A stretch of DNA of 64,000 bases, from contig JALJCO010003521.1 in NCBI GenBank assembly GCA_023101725.1, positions 62,001-126,000 on the forward strand, written 5' to 3'. Both the position numbers and the translations under genes were made by a program. Source of the stretch: Atherinomorus stipes. Taxonomy: Eukaryota; Chordata; Actinopteri; Atheriniformes; Atherinidae. A model generated the notes under the pieces. It had not been told where the DNA came from. It did no database searches and was given only the letters and a program-made list of their open reading frames with translations. This document shows, one piece after another, positions 47,001-58,392 of the stretch (position 1 is the first letter of the stretch; the number at the start of each line of letters is the position of its first letter).

Positions 47001-48542
47001 TGTCTATACTTACCACATACTCTGATCAGATTTTCTGGGTCCTCATTGAGATACACACAGAGTCCCTTGATGATACAATCACAGCCAACATCAACATCAT
47101 CTTCATCCTGGTCAAAGAAAAAAGAAGTTTTGTCCTTCCTGTTGAAATACATCCACACACTATCAAATATGGACATGAAAAATTTAATTTTGCATCACCT
47201 TAGCCATGGCCTCCATGATGTGTTGAAGTCTCTTTCAAATCTGTCCTCCTCGTTTATTAAACAGATTCAGAAGTTTTCCAGAGAGCACATCCACTAGCAA
47301 GAGAAATCTTGGCTGCAGGGGTGGTAATCCATTTGAACTCTGCATTTATCTGAAAAATAGTGACAAAGTAACATTAAAAACAAATGACAGAGGAACGTTA
47401 ATAAGAAGTTCATGTCCTGCAAGGAATCTAGTACCTATTACAAATGCTCTCAAATATCAAACACTTGAAATGGTATTAATTATACAAGTAAGATAAACAC
47501 ATGACTCGCCTCATTCACTTCAAAGAGTGCCGGCCATATTGCCCTGAAATCCTGGATCATTGGTGTTTTACGGACCACTTCATATCTTCTGTATGGAAAT
47601 GTCTTTCTCCCAGCCGTTCTTTTTCTTCACATCTAAAAGAAGTTCCAATCGCACACGCTCCAGGCGTTCGTCAGATTCTCCAGTTGGGTACGGAGGGCAG
47701 TAATTTACCTCACAGCGGCGTGGCCTTTTGATAACAGAAGCAGCACTTTATTTGCCCTCTGGTTTGTGCTCCACGGAGTTCACTGGGACTTCAGGACACC
47801 CCAGCTTTCTCAACTGAGTGCAGTACATTATAAGTTTATTCTTTAGGCTTGCTTTCCAACCAGCATATCCTGTGTGGGAGCCTTCCTCAGCAAGACAAGG
47901 ATGTTTTGAGATGAGTTCCTCTCCAACAGTGTAGAACTCTTTATCAGTCACATAAACTTTATAACGAACAATTTCTTGAACAAGGCACTCTAGAATCTTC
48001 AGTTTAGGATCAGGAATGAGTAATGTCCCATTTTCCTTGCATGCTGCGTTGCCTCGCTCAGGTTTAATTTCTGCATCAAAGCTGAACTGAGGAACATGGA
48101 AGATGGTGGGCCAAAACATTCTGGAGGAAGATGAGCTGGATGTGTCAGATTCTGATGAAGACAGTATGTCTGTGTCAACACTCCCACTTGACTGGGATGA
48201 GGTTTCATTCAAGGGAGGACGGATAAAAGCAGGAGAAGCTGAAGTACAGGGGACCTCAGCACAGCGTGGGGATGAAATCTCTGCTATTGGAATAATCCGG
48301 ATTGTTCCTCTATCCTGAACTTCATCAACTGAAGTTAGATTCATGAAGTCATTGCAAAAAAGTGGATCCATAAACTGAAGCCTGAAGCTTGTCAACAGGC
48401 CACACTGTCTTTGCACCTCCTGAACAAGTTCAGCAACAGATCCAGGCAATCCATTGGGGAACATCAGTCTTTGATTGCTGTTGTCCTCCAGGATAACTTT
48501 CAGTATGGTGGGGCCTGAAATCATGGGCTGCCTCAGTCTGCA

Positions 48543-49821
48543 AAGAAGATTGAAAGACATTAAATGCACTACCTTTGTAGGAATGCTCCAGAAGTAGTTT
48601 CTTTTTACAAGAGTTAATTCTATTTCAAATCATTTCATAACATATTTTACTTAAAAAAACAAAAACAAAACTCAAAATAACAAAAAACAGTGTCCAAGAA
48701 TGACTGATATCTAGAGGTAAGGGTGGGCATAACAGTGACTTCACATGTCAAGCATAGTAATGATGGTGTAGATCAAATTCAGGTAGTGTTTACTGCATTA
48801 CAGGTAACGATTTCAAAATTGTGTATGTATGCTGTCTTCTTCTTTGGTGCTTTTAATCCTAAACCGTACTCTAGCTCCTACTAGGGTTGTAAAAATCAAT
48901 GCTCAGATGCTGATTAATTTTAAAAATTAGTATCTAGTTGTATATTAATTAGCACAGGTATCGGTATTTAAATGCCACTTTAGCATCTTCTGAGTCTCAG
49001 AAAGTATCAGCCGCCTCTGCCCTTTTAAACAGGCACTGCTGCAGGCAGCCCTTCCCTATGGCATCTCCCTGGAGGACCCATTGTTTACAGTGTACCCAAC
49101 TTAATGACTTACAGTATACCTCTTTATTAACTTTTTTGTTTTAAAAAATGACTAGCCGGTGACGTTTTTGGGTGTTATTGGAGACTCGTGCAGACTGATG
49201 TGAAGGCGCGTATCCTTTACTTTCCTCAATGAGCTGCGGCTGCTAACACAGGCACTGCCCCCATGTAGAAGCATTCGGAGCATTCGGACAGAGAGGTTCT
49301 AAGAACGAATTTCCTCTAACTACGCCTCCCGAGTTTAGTTATAAGAACTACCCTTCACCTTCAGTCTGCGTTCGTACATGAGGGAAGACCTTGTAAGGAA
49401 CCATGTGTGACGCAATCGTTGCGACAGTGACAAATTTATGCCCCGGCAGATGTAAGATAAAGCTGAGGCTTCTCATCTCTTTCATTCAAAGCTATTATAA
49501 AAGCTAGCTTACTAGCTTTCCCTCATCACGGTCATATGTATCATGTATCGAAACAGCCCCCCGTTGGAAAGCTGCTCTTCTAAGCCTTTTGTTTACATTT
49601 CGTTGAAGTACGCCCGGACACTTTAGTGGACAGACCGGGTCCACTAAACCGGGTCCGGGTTAGTTCGTTCACTAAAGTGATGCAGATTGTACTGACAAAA
49701 TTTGCAACTGTATTTGGGTTTTCCATCTCTTATATTCAAAGCTATTGTAGAAGCTAGCTTACCAGCTTTCCCTCCCTTTCCCTTGTTTACCTTTTGTTGA
49801 AGTGCACCCGGAACCTTAGTG
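48543..49821. other. Spacer with an internal 250-bp-spaced duplication
   Basis: Blocks at 49474-49640 and 49724-49830 match: ATTCAAAGCTATT, AGAAGCTAGCTTACCAGC, TTTGTTGAAGT.C.CCCGGA. A TAGGGTTGTAAAAATCAAT end near 48882 resembles the hAT MITE at 18463 but has no partner. No coding feature. Confidence 0.5.
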
Positions 49822-51173
49822 GTTCAGTGAGCCAGTTCCACTGGGAGAATACCTTCAAATATGTCGTGAGCAATGTCAGGCGGAAAACCAGTCACAACGT
49901 GAAAATGGGAGAGATATCTGGTGAAAACACAATCTCGCTTAACTCCCAGGTAATGTGTGTTGTTCTCCTTGGCTATTTGTACATGCTCTGTGTGAACCTC
50001 TTTTGATCTGAGGCAGAAGACACCAGAGGCAACACAATGAGATCTAATATCGCAACTTTTGGCCAGACGAAATCGGCAAATGTAACCCCCTGAAAAACTC
50101 TCAATGAACCCAGCGATACTGTGTGCTGCTAAATTATCAGCCACGATTCTATGCACTGTACCTGTAAGAGTTGTGCCTAATAAAGGAACATAAGACAACA
50201 TGATCCTCTTGAGTTTTGAGATCTTTTAGAAGAGGCTCTAAAATTTTTTCAAAGCCATATTCTTTTACATCATTAGTTTTGCAAAGCACAGCAAGATAAA
50301 TTGATGATAAACACGAGTGTAAACCTGGTGGGAGATTTGCTAGTATCCAATAAACTGCACAAAGTTGGTGTTTCTTTCGAGAAGTACCCAGGGGTTTGCA
50401 AACCTCAAAATCATCCACATACAAGCAAAGCGATATTCTTACTGTAACTCTTCAGCATTTAAGAAACTGTTTTCTTTAAAATGACTACCGTCTTTAATGG
50501 ATCTGTACTCATAGGATGGGTCTTAATCAGTTTCTTCCTTTCCTTTATGATTTTGGAGTTACCTTGTCAAGAATTTTTTTTCTATTTAAGATTTGCTGCA
50601 ATGATTTTAATAATGGCACATATTGGAAAGTTCTATTTTATTTTTACCATGAAGTACATAGGATACAGGTTCCACAACACTAAAATTGTCCTTGTAGTAT
50701 TTTGAAAATAAGATGATGTGCTTAGAGCCCCACCTTTTTCAATTGCTTTTATAACTGGGTTAGTTACATAAACTGCTTCAGTAATCTCAGATACTACTGA
50801 ATCCTGAACATCTAGTTTGTACTGCTTAAATATGTCAGTTAAAAACTTCTAGATAGTGGGACTGATGCAGAATTAATCAGATAATGTAGTTCTTGTAAAA
50901 AGTCATCCACTGCTGTACCTGTTACATGTACTAAATATTGCAACTTCAGTAAAGCTGCTGCAAGCTGCTGCTGAATAGAAGTTGGAAGTGTATGGTCTTG
51001 ATCAAGCTGATGATGGGAGGTACCAGATGATGTTTCCTCAACACAATCTGTGTTGTGGTCTTCAACAATTGAATGATCTACTGAAAGAGATGTTACATTA
51101 GTTGTTCTCACAATACCTGGTTTGAAATCAGAGAGAATATGAGGTGTATGTCTGCGGCTTTTATGACATTTAA

Positions 51174-52907
51174 AGTGTTGATGACATGACCTTAACTTCA
51201 AGTAACTTTGCCATACAACAGGGATCACCAGTTCCGGTCCTCGAGGGCCGGTATCCTGCAGGTATTAGGAGCTCCCCCGCTGCAACACACCTGACTCCAA
51301 TCAGTGAGCAATTAGAAAACTTTTGCAGTGCTTGATGTCAAGCTCTGCACACGTCACAATGAGTGTTGCAGCAGGGGAGCGTCTAATACCTGCAGGATCC
51401 GATCTGTTGGTTTCCTTAAAAATGGGAATATAAAAAAGGGGCGAAAATTTTCTTTTTTTTTAAAGGGGCGAGGGGGAGAATGTAAGAAAGGGGGCTATAT
51501 AAAAAAAAGGTGAAATGAAATAAAAAATAAATAAAAAAAAAAAAAAAAAAAAAGGATACCGGCCCTCGAGGACCGGAATTGGTGATCCCTGCCATACAAC
51601 AACGGACCAAGACAAAATAAGTAGTTCTGTGCAGTTAGAAGTTAATCAGACGTGTATTTACGTAAATATCCGATGTTTAGGAGGCTCGGCTAAAGGCTAA
51701 TAGCTTTTCAGTCGCGAAACGAGCCGCCATGTTGTGACGTCAGCGACTGACAGAGTTGCGGTCCGCCCATTGAGTTACATGTATAATCTAAGCCGTGGAA
51801 AACATGAAAGATGCTCCAGAACAACTAGATTGGAACTGGTTTGTGTGGTGGGATCAACAGCCAGTTCAGAAAAGTGTGATAATGCTGAGGAATTTGGGGA
51901 AATCACATTTTACAAGCTAGAACCAGAGTGGACCTGTAGCAGCTGCCTACAGTCTGTCTCCACCCTCAGGTCCACTGGTTCAGCTAAAAGCCTGCAAGAC
52001 CACACCGAGGGAACCAGAACTGTAAGGAGCGACCCGGAACAACACAAAGCAGACCCACAACTGGATGAGTTGCAGTGGTTTGACATACAGTAGATCCAGG
52101 AGTCACAGAAACGAGGCACTCGCCCCCTGTGTTAGCTCGCAGCTAACAGCAGCCGCAAGCCAGCCGTGGTAAATAATTAGCCTTTAAAAAATGAGAAGAT
52201 AACAACTTACATGTTTCCAGTCGAGTTTTAAATAGTTTCCGTTTATAAGGATGAGGATGGAGGGAAGGATGCATCTTTGGAAGCAGCTGGAGGAGATCTG
52301 TTGACCGGAGACGTTCATATAACCGAGCAGCAGCTGTCTGCTGATAGCAGGAGCTGTACGACCGATGTGATGAAGCAACGATGGATGAAAATGAATATTT
52401 CAGAGGAGATGATCTCAGAAGTCTCAACACGCTGGTGCCTGAAGTTTCAGTAAACAGATGCTCTAGACGAGCAGAGAGGTCCGGTTGCTGCCTGTTTCCC
52501 GGTGAATACAACTCAAATCTGCTTCCTCATCCTCTTCAAAATAAAATTCTGAATCTCTAGGAAACTTAAACAAACTAACACTGCACTTACGAGCTTTTAA
52601 CCATTAACTGTCAATACAATTTCAAGGCTGAGTCGTTACTGTTTTTCTGTAAAACTGGAAAAGGAGCTTAAAAACCGCAATGAAGCCACTTCAATGTTAA
52701 ATAAGCAGCGAAGAAGAGGCTCTTGCAGACGTCATATCCAGTTTCGGCTCACGGCACCACAGTCTGGTCAGATGTGCTGAAAAAGAGGCGATGTTTTCTA
52801 ATTACTCATCTATGCAGCTGTGCTTTTTTCTGTTACACAGATCATCATGAAGAACGTTTTGGTCAAAAAAACATGGCAAAAAATGTCAAAAACATGTCAT
52901 CAGCACT
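51174..52907. mobile_element. Family T, copy 2 (complete, TTAA target)
   Basis: Starts AGTGTTGATGACATG after TTAA (51170-51173) and ends CATGTCATCAGCACT before TTAA (52908-52911). It interrupts the fourth zinc finger of the transposase-like gene. The interior shares the ATAATCTAAGCCGTGG block with 23441-23917 and contains a hAT MITE. Open frames on both strands (51734-52093 plus, 52143-52511 minus) lack known motifs. Confidence 0.8.
51219..51591. mobile_element. hAT-type MITE, palindromic
   Basis: Ends CAGGGATCACCAGTTCC and GGAATTGGTGATCCCTG; 8-bp duplication CCATACAA exact at 51211-51218 and 51592-51599. Same family as 26370-26580. The arms extend further (CTCGAGGGCCGGTATCC). The apex (about 51418-51553) is A-rich low-complexity sequence. 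Confidence 0.85.
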
Positions 52908-52911
52908 TTAA

Positions 52912-53889
52912 CTCACTGGCTGCCATTCACATGTTTCCATGTTAATTGGGTTTTAATAGCTTTTTAATCTCTGGTGGAGCTTGTAGAGAGAACCAAGGGC
53001 TATCATATTTCTTTCGGTAGTTTTCATCTAATCCAGCAGATGGCGGTGTCAGACAAGCTTAAAAAAACCTACCAGGAAGTGATGCGATTCTATGATGCTT
53101 CCTGTGTTACCTTGCTACGGCTGTTAGCCCAAGAAGTGTGTGGATCTGTTGGAGGGGAGAGAACATGGCGACCGGTCGTAATGAAGCAGCAGGAGGTGGA
53201 TGAAGGAGGAAAGTTGTGGAAAAAGTGATCGGTGACAGACAGACACGATCGATCGAAGACACGATGGAAATACAGCAGCGAAGTGCGGCAGCTAAAAGTG
53301 AAAATAAGTCTACAGCACGCGGTTGTTTCCCGCAAGGGGCGTGCGTACCTAAGCTACGGTAGAGGGAGGAGGGAGTGAGGGAGGGAGGAGTAGAGAGATG
53401 TTTCTGCTTATGTTTCTGCCAAATATTATGTTGTGAAACAAACTTGTGGCTAACTTGTGGATAACTTGTGGCTTCAGCTAGTAAATAATTATTTTGCCGC
53501 CAAATCTCTTTTTTCAGTGTTGTATTTGTTGTTTCATAGAGGTAAACAGCTGTTCAGATGATGGTGTTACTAAAGTAAAAAAATATTGGCATCAAAGACA
53601 GTTTTCCACTTGAAGCAGACCTCAGCATTCAAAGCTAGTTTTGAGCTTTTGGTAGAAACAGGCATTTCACTGCAACAAACCCATGTTCTACTGCAGATTA
53701 CTAAAGAATGGAAAAAGCTAGAAAAAATGTTATGTTGATAAAGAAGAGAGTCTAGCTTTCCTTTGGACATTCAGTGTTTGTATTGGCATCGTACACAATA
53801 TTCTGTGGACCTCTCAAAATCAGTGAAAATGCTTAAAAATCCTGGCAATATGGAGCGCTCTGCTCGGAAAAGGTCTGGCAGTCAATGAG
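52912..53889. mobile_element. TTAA-target MITE abutting family T
   Basis: Starts CTCACTGGCTGCCATTCAC and ends CTGGCAGTCAATGAG, inverted, with TTAA at 52908-52911 and 53890-53893. It shares the 52908 TTAA with family T, so one element used the target duplication of the other. No ORF. Confidence 0.75.
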
Positions 53890-54395
53890 TTAAATGTTCC
53901 ATAAATACAAGTTTTGAAAGTACAACCAACAAACATACAACAAATATTCTCATTTTTCCTCAAATGAGCGTTGATATGAGCAAAATACTCCCTTTCATTC
54001 ACTAAGTTTTTGCAGGAACATATATGGCAACTGAATAGAGAGAGCTCTTTTGGAATTTGAGTCACTTGTTTAGAATGCACTCTACTTTGATGGACTATTA
54101 ATGCATTCCATGTTTCGAATGTGCACGGACAGTCTGAGTATGTACATGGATATCGGCAGGTATGCCCAAAGTGTGGATGTTTAAGTTTGTAATGGTTTAG
54201 TAATTCCAATCTACCTTGAACTGCTACAGCGCACCCTTTGCACTGCCACATACACTAGAAGAGAAAAAAAAGACTTTAATTATTCAATTGTACTGTATTT
54301 TATCATTAACATTCTCTATATTTTAACTGTTCCTTTATCTTTTGATATGTATAGCAGCTTTAAGTTCTATGAAAAGTTTTATACAAATAAAATGA

Positions 54396-54583
54396 TTATT
54401 ATCATTCATTCATTTTCTGTACATTATCCATTCCAGGGTTGCAGGGGTTGCTGGAGCCTACCCCAGCTATTATCAGGCGAGAGGCAGGGTACACCCTTTG
54501 ATCCCCTCCCCAGCTGGGAATTGAACCAGCGACCTTCTTACTGTGAGACTGTGGTGCTAAACACCACGCCATCGTGCAGCCCA
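54396..54583 (-). mobile_element. SINE, internally deleted (29521 family)
   Basis: The head (GGGCTGCACGATGGCG, box B GGTTCAATTCCC) is joined directly to the 3' body at about 54499; the middle 200 bp of the 29521 copy is missing. Confidence 0.8.
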
Positions 54584-55033
54584 AGATCATCATTATTATG
54601 ATTTTTTTGCACAGGAAGTGGGAAATTAACCAATTTAACAGTAAAGTAAATTTCAATTTAAATACTCACTACAACTACAGAGCCGTTTTAGGGGACTTCA
54701 GACTGATATGGAGGCAAATTGCTGGGTTTGAAGGAATGAACGATATCAGCAAAACATGTAGATTACAGGTTAATGATTAAACCATTTACGATTGTGTCAA
54801 AGATAGAAAAAACATTTTCAATTATGTCTTCAGGGTAAATCATCATGGTATATTAAAGAACTACGTCACTAGAAATAATTACATACAGTAAATGTACAAT
54901 CAATTGTGTTTTAGTACTTTGGATAGGGATGCATTAAAACTACACAATCATCATGTTTCATGTAAAGCAGAAAAAAATCATGTTCTACTCCTAAATGCAA
55001 TTCCCGAATGTGTTTTCCCCTTAACATTTATTC
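54584..55033. other. No gene seen
   Basis: AT-rich spacer with nothing recognised. Confidence 0.4.
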
Positions 55034-55391
55034 TAGAGATGCACCGATCCAATACCCAAATCAGATATCGGCCCTATACTGACAAATTAAATGTAACGGA
55101 TATCAGCTGAATGTGGCAGATCCAGTATTCCAATTCAGTCATTTCTGTTTTTATTAATATTATAGTAAATGCACACTTTGTTGTTTGTTAATAAATAATA
55201 TTAAGTACATTTAGATCTGTGTTCATTTGTTACCTTTTTTAACAAGGCTAAATGCTGATGTCAAGCTTGATACCTTCACTTACATGGCAAGATATGCAGT
55301 TCATTCATTAAAGAGTAGTATTGGCCGATACGCTCAGTCCAGGTATCGGTATCAAATTGGATCAGAAAAACTGGATCGGTGCATCTCTCTA
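55034..55391. mobile_element. hAT-type MITE (TAGAGATGCACCGATCC ends)
   Basis: TAGAGATGCACCGATCC is repeated inverted at the right end (GGATCGGTGCATCTCTCTA, two extra bases). Flanks ATTTATTC (55026-55033) and ATTATTTC (55392-55399) are an imperfect 8-bp duplication. The interior has ATCGG repeats (TATCGGCCC, GTATCGGTATC). Confidence 0.75.
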
Positions 55392-55456
55392 ATTATTTCC
55401 ACCCATTATGCACTTGTCATTGATTTTTGAGTTTAACTCAGCAAATGTTTAAGAAC

Positions 55457-55960
55457 TAGAGGTCGACCGATTAATCGGCACCGATAGGACGTTTTACAAA
55501 CTATCGGTATCAGCTGAACTTGGCTCCGATAGTGGCCGATGGCTGCAGTTTTTTCCACAGCGCCATGAAGCGCTGCTCTCTGATCACTGAGGGGCGGGGC
55601 TGCGCTTGGAGAGAGAGAGCGAGGGAGGGGGGTGAGCAAGAGCAGGCAGCAGGAGGACAGAAGTGGTCCAGGTGGAAATTATAACGAGTGCAGCGACATC
55701 AGTTAGTGCAATACAACCTTCACGAGTTGTAACTTAAACAACAAAACCTCCTTGGAGGAGGAAACAAGTAGCGGTTGTTCAACAAGCAGAAACCTGACTT
55801 ATATTTCAGCATAAACAGCCACTGGCATGTTTGACCACGGTGCTTGTTAAGCTAACAACGAACAGCTTAGGAACACGCTAAATGAAAGTTGTATGTAGCT
55901 GCTTTCACACTAAATTATGAATTGAATTATTATGAAATGAAATTAAAAAAAAATAAAAGG
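55457..55960. mobile_element. hAT-like element end (TAGAGGTCGACCGAT)
   Basis: Begins TAGAGGTCGACCGATTAATC with CCGATAG.. repeats near 55495-55540, a familiar fish hAT terminus. The opposite end was not located, so the end coordinate is nominal. Confidence 0.45.
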
Positions 55961-56039
55961 AAAAAAAAAAAAATGCTGCTTGGTTGAGCCTGTGTGGAAG
56001 CACCTGCTCTCTGCGCCACCTGCCCTTTACGGTTATAAC

Positions 56040-56705
56040 CGAGGCAATGTCTGTCTCTGCTTCGTTAGGTTAAGTGGAGATACATTTTACACAAAAAGCA
56101 AACGTAAATGCAAATAACATACCAAAGTCACCACACGCCATGTTTCCCAGCCCATCTAATCTTCCGTTTCTGCTACAGACAAATTCACGGACATTTCCAG
56201 TATTACTTGCACAGTCAGTCAATTTCTGCCAAGCGCTTCCAGTCGCTAATATCTGCATTCATTTACACTGAATAGTGATGTCTCTAAAATGGTAACATTC
56301 TCATTTATTTCTTATAAAAGAACATGTTTTATTACTTCCTCACCTGCTACGACACTGAACTGGATAATATGATAAAATGACCTGATGATACAACTAGCAA
56401 TATATTTTTGTACTTTGTTGAGTCCTATGGTGATAAACAGGAACGCCACAGACTTGCATAGTGGCGCAGTCGGCTGTGTGTCGATAGCGACACACACGGC
56501 AGTTTAGTATCCACGAAGACAAATGTTCATCACCGAGTCAGTGTCTGGATGATTCCTGTCAGTAGGCGTGAGTGGTGGTTACGTTGGATTTTATTTATTT
56601 TTTTAATGAAGGAGAATGCAGAGTTTGAGACAGCTGGCTGCATCGGTCACGTAGCTGCGTGGCTACCGTCCTATGGTGAGTTCGTTCAGTTTACAACGTT
56701 CATAT
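56040..56705 (-). mobile_element. Family S, copy B (inverted relative to copy A)
   Basis: Reverse complement of 8870-9480. It carries a minus-strand coding-like stretch (LNKVQKYIASC, then GSAWQKLTDCASNTGNV and a GTATGT donor near 56118). A divergent plus-strand short exon opens MKENAEFETAGCIGHVAAWL and ends at CCTATGGTGAG. The copy stops at TTAA near 56704-56708, where AGGAGTCATCACCC, another TTAA-type end, starts. Confidence 0.5.
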
Positions 56706-57847
56706 TTAAAGGAGTCATCACCCGGAAATCCCACTTTTTCAAGTTAAAACGTGTGTATTGGAACAGGACCTCAGTAAAAACGTGCCAGAAACTCCGGAAA
56801 GTGAAAGTGACTTCGTCTTTGAGTGCGGGCTCTTGCTTCTCACCAGAATCGGCCACAAGAGCGAGCGCGCTCTCCACAGTACGCAGTTTGGATTTTTTTC
56901 CCCTGATATGGGTAAATAGTGTCTGTAGGCTGATGATATCGGACATAAATGGTTTCCAAAACAAATGTTTGTCTCTGGTTTTAGTTCCGCTTGACTCGTC
57001 TCCTTGAGCCGAGTGAACCAATGCCAACAAAACCAAAGACCTCCAAGCAGACACCAGCCATCATGTCTGATTCTCACCATTTTCAGTCCCAGAAGATGGG
57101 AGTAATGATATGGGTTAGTAAAATGGGAGGATGATGATGATAGAGCTGAGAATAATAGTGGTATAAGGCAGGATTCACACGGACGAGTTGCATTAATGCT
57201 GGATGGTAGACAGGTTGATGCTTGGAACTGACAATCAGTCAGGAGATCAGGCACATGATTGGTCAGGCAATTTCATCCTGCTGGTAAGTTACGCTATCAA
57301 AGCAAATTAATGGACCCAGAATTCAATTTAGCAATGCAAGAAATCACCTTAGTCAAGGTGAATGAGAAGCAAGACCATTGATGCCTGAAATACACCCATC
57401 AGAATCCAGCTACACCAACAAAATCGGCCCTATTTTGTCTTTCTTTGCTTGTTTTTAGGTATTTTTCATGATGGAGATTAACCATGAACACTGCCTAAAG
57501 TCTGCACTGTTAATATAGTGTGCAAGTCTTCCATATACAAGGACAAAGTTTTGATTTCAAAGGTGGGGGGGACACAAGTATTATTAATAGATAAACGTAA
57601 CAAAAGTTGGAATATTCATTCATGAGCAACTTCTAATTTAAGAAGTAGTAATGACAAAAATACTGACAAATAAACTAGTTCATGTTTCTACTGCGAGTTC
57701 CTGACCAGCTCATGAACTCACTGCTGGTCGCTCACTACTATTTCTTACCAATAAAATAATGCATTCACATGTTTACAGACTTTAGTTCACCAGCCTCCAT
57801 AAAAACCTTCACCTGGCCAATTTGCCTCTGTCATCTGACAAAATATG
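56706..57847. other. TTAA-type element start; otherwise no gene seen
   Basis: AGGAGTCATCACCCGG follows TTAA, resembling the TTAA families at 11947 and 13422. No inverted right end was found. Open frames on both strands (56549-57007 plus, 56739-57254 minus) overlap and are not convincing. Confidence 0.4.
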
Positions 57848-57849
57848 TA

Positions 57850-58390
57850 CAGTCATCCTCAAAATTATTCATACCCTAAAATTAAAGAAGGGAAAAAAAT
57901 CAGTTGTCAGTGAAATAAGTTGAAATTGACAAAAGTAATAATAAATAGAAATTCGATTAAATTTGCGACATTGATTTTGAATTATGGTTTGAAAGAAATA
58001 TATAAAAACAAACACACAAAAAAATAAAATAAGTAAATAAGCATGATGTGGCTCCTGAACTAAAAATTTGTTGTGCAACACTTTGAAGCAATCACTGCAA
58101 TCAGGTGTTTTCTGTAATGTTCAAAAACACTTCTGCACCTGCTGACAGGTGTTTTGGACCAAATTTCATGGGAAAGGTGCTTTTATGTCTCTGGGATAGT
58201 TTTGTTTGTTTGTTTGTTTTTAAAATAAAAATTTTCAACTATAATTTAAAAGAAAAATGTATTTTGCTAAAATATAATGTTGTAAATATTGTTTTTTATT
58301 TATTATTAGTTTCTTAGGTTTCTTGTTATTTGAATTGTCAGTTTAGCCTCTTCTTTAGTTGGAGGGTATGAATAATTTTGAGGACGACTG
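57850..58390. mobile_element. Tc1-like MITE
   Basis: Ends CAGTCATCCTCAAAATTATT and AATAATTTTGAGGACGACTG are inverted and flanked by TA (57848-57849 and 58391-58392), the Tc1/mariner target. An internal fragment of the same family lies at 19498-19630. No transposase. Confidence 0.85.
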
Positions 58391-58392
58391 TA

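Larger units (their letters stand above)
45437..48524 (-). pseudogene. Transposon-borne accessory gene with PB1-like N-terminus, decayed
   Basis: A multi-copy fish protein family (from memory sometimes named SAMD3-like) whose function is unknown to me. Exon A starts after a CTTCTTTGCAG acceptor at 48542, with ATG at 48522-48524 (MISGPTILKVILEDN). Residues 5-75 look like a PB1/ubiquitin-like fold. A Ser-rich linker follows, then the conserved block FWPTIFHVPQFSFDAEI and GYAGWKASLKNKLI. TAA at 47748-47750 interrupts HKPEGK; the frame continues (RPRRCEVNYCPPYPTGE) to a frameshift near 47597. Exon B (about 47209-47345) is frameshifted. Exon C (about 47017-47109) reads IIKGLCVYLNEDPENLI. Exon D (45437-45733) ends YEFEALQ-type helix and LKNKLYE. 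A hAT-like element lies between C and D. Confidence 0.7.
49822..54251 (-). pseudogene. Transposase-like gene with N-terminal C2H2 fingers, split by insertions
   Basis: The 5' part (53894-54251) starts MWQCKGCAVAVQGRLEL. It has three C2H2-type fingers plus the first half of a fourth (CMFVGCTFKTCIYGTF). The fourth finger breaks at TTAA 53890-53893 and resumes at TTAA 51170-51173 with CHKSRRHTPH, so 51174-53889 is inserted DNA. Then comes a variable linker and, from about 50440, a conserved core: YVDDFEVCKPLGTSRKKH, NLPPGLHS, SSIYLAVLCK, TVHRIVADNLAAHSIAGF, YICRFRLAKS, HFHVVTGFPPDIAHDIFEG. Frameshifts occur near 50440 and 50200, with stops near 50850. The reading ends at about 49822. I recognise it as a repeated fish family of transposase type but cannot assign a superfamily. 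Confidence 0.7.

Noticed and set aside
47748..47750. Genuine C-terminus of the accessory protein at HKPEGK
   Set aside because: The same frame continues with family-typical RPRRCEVNYCPPYPTGE after the TAA, so it is a nonsense mutation rather than a natural end.
56549..57254. Plus ORF of 152 and minus ORF of 171 residues
   Set aside because: They overlap antisense, span the family S/TTAA element junction and show no motifs.
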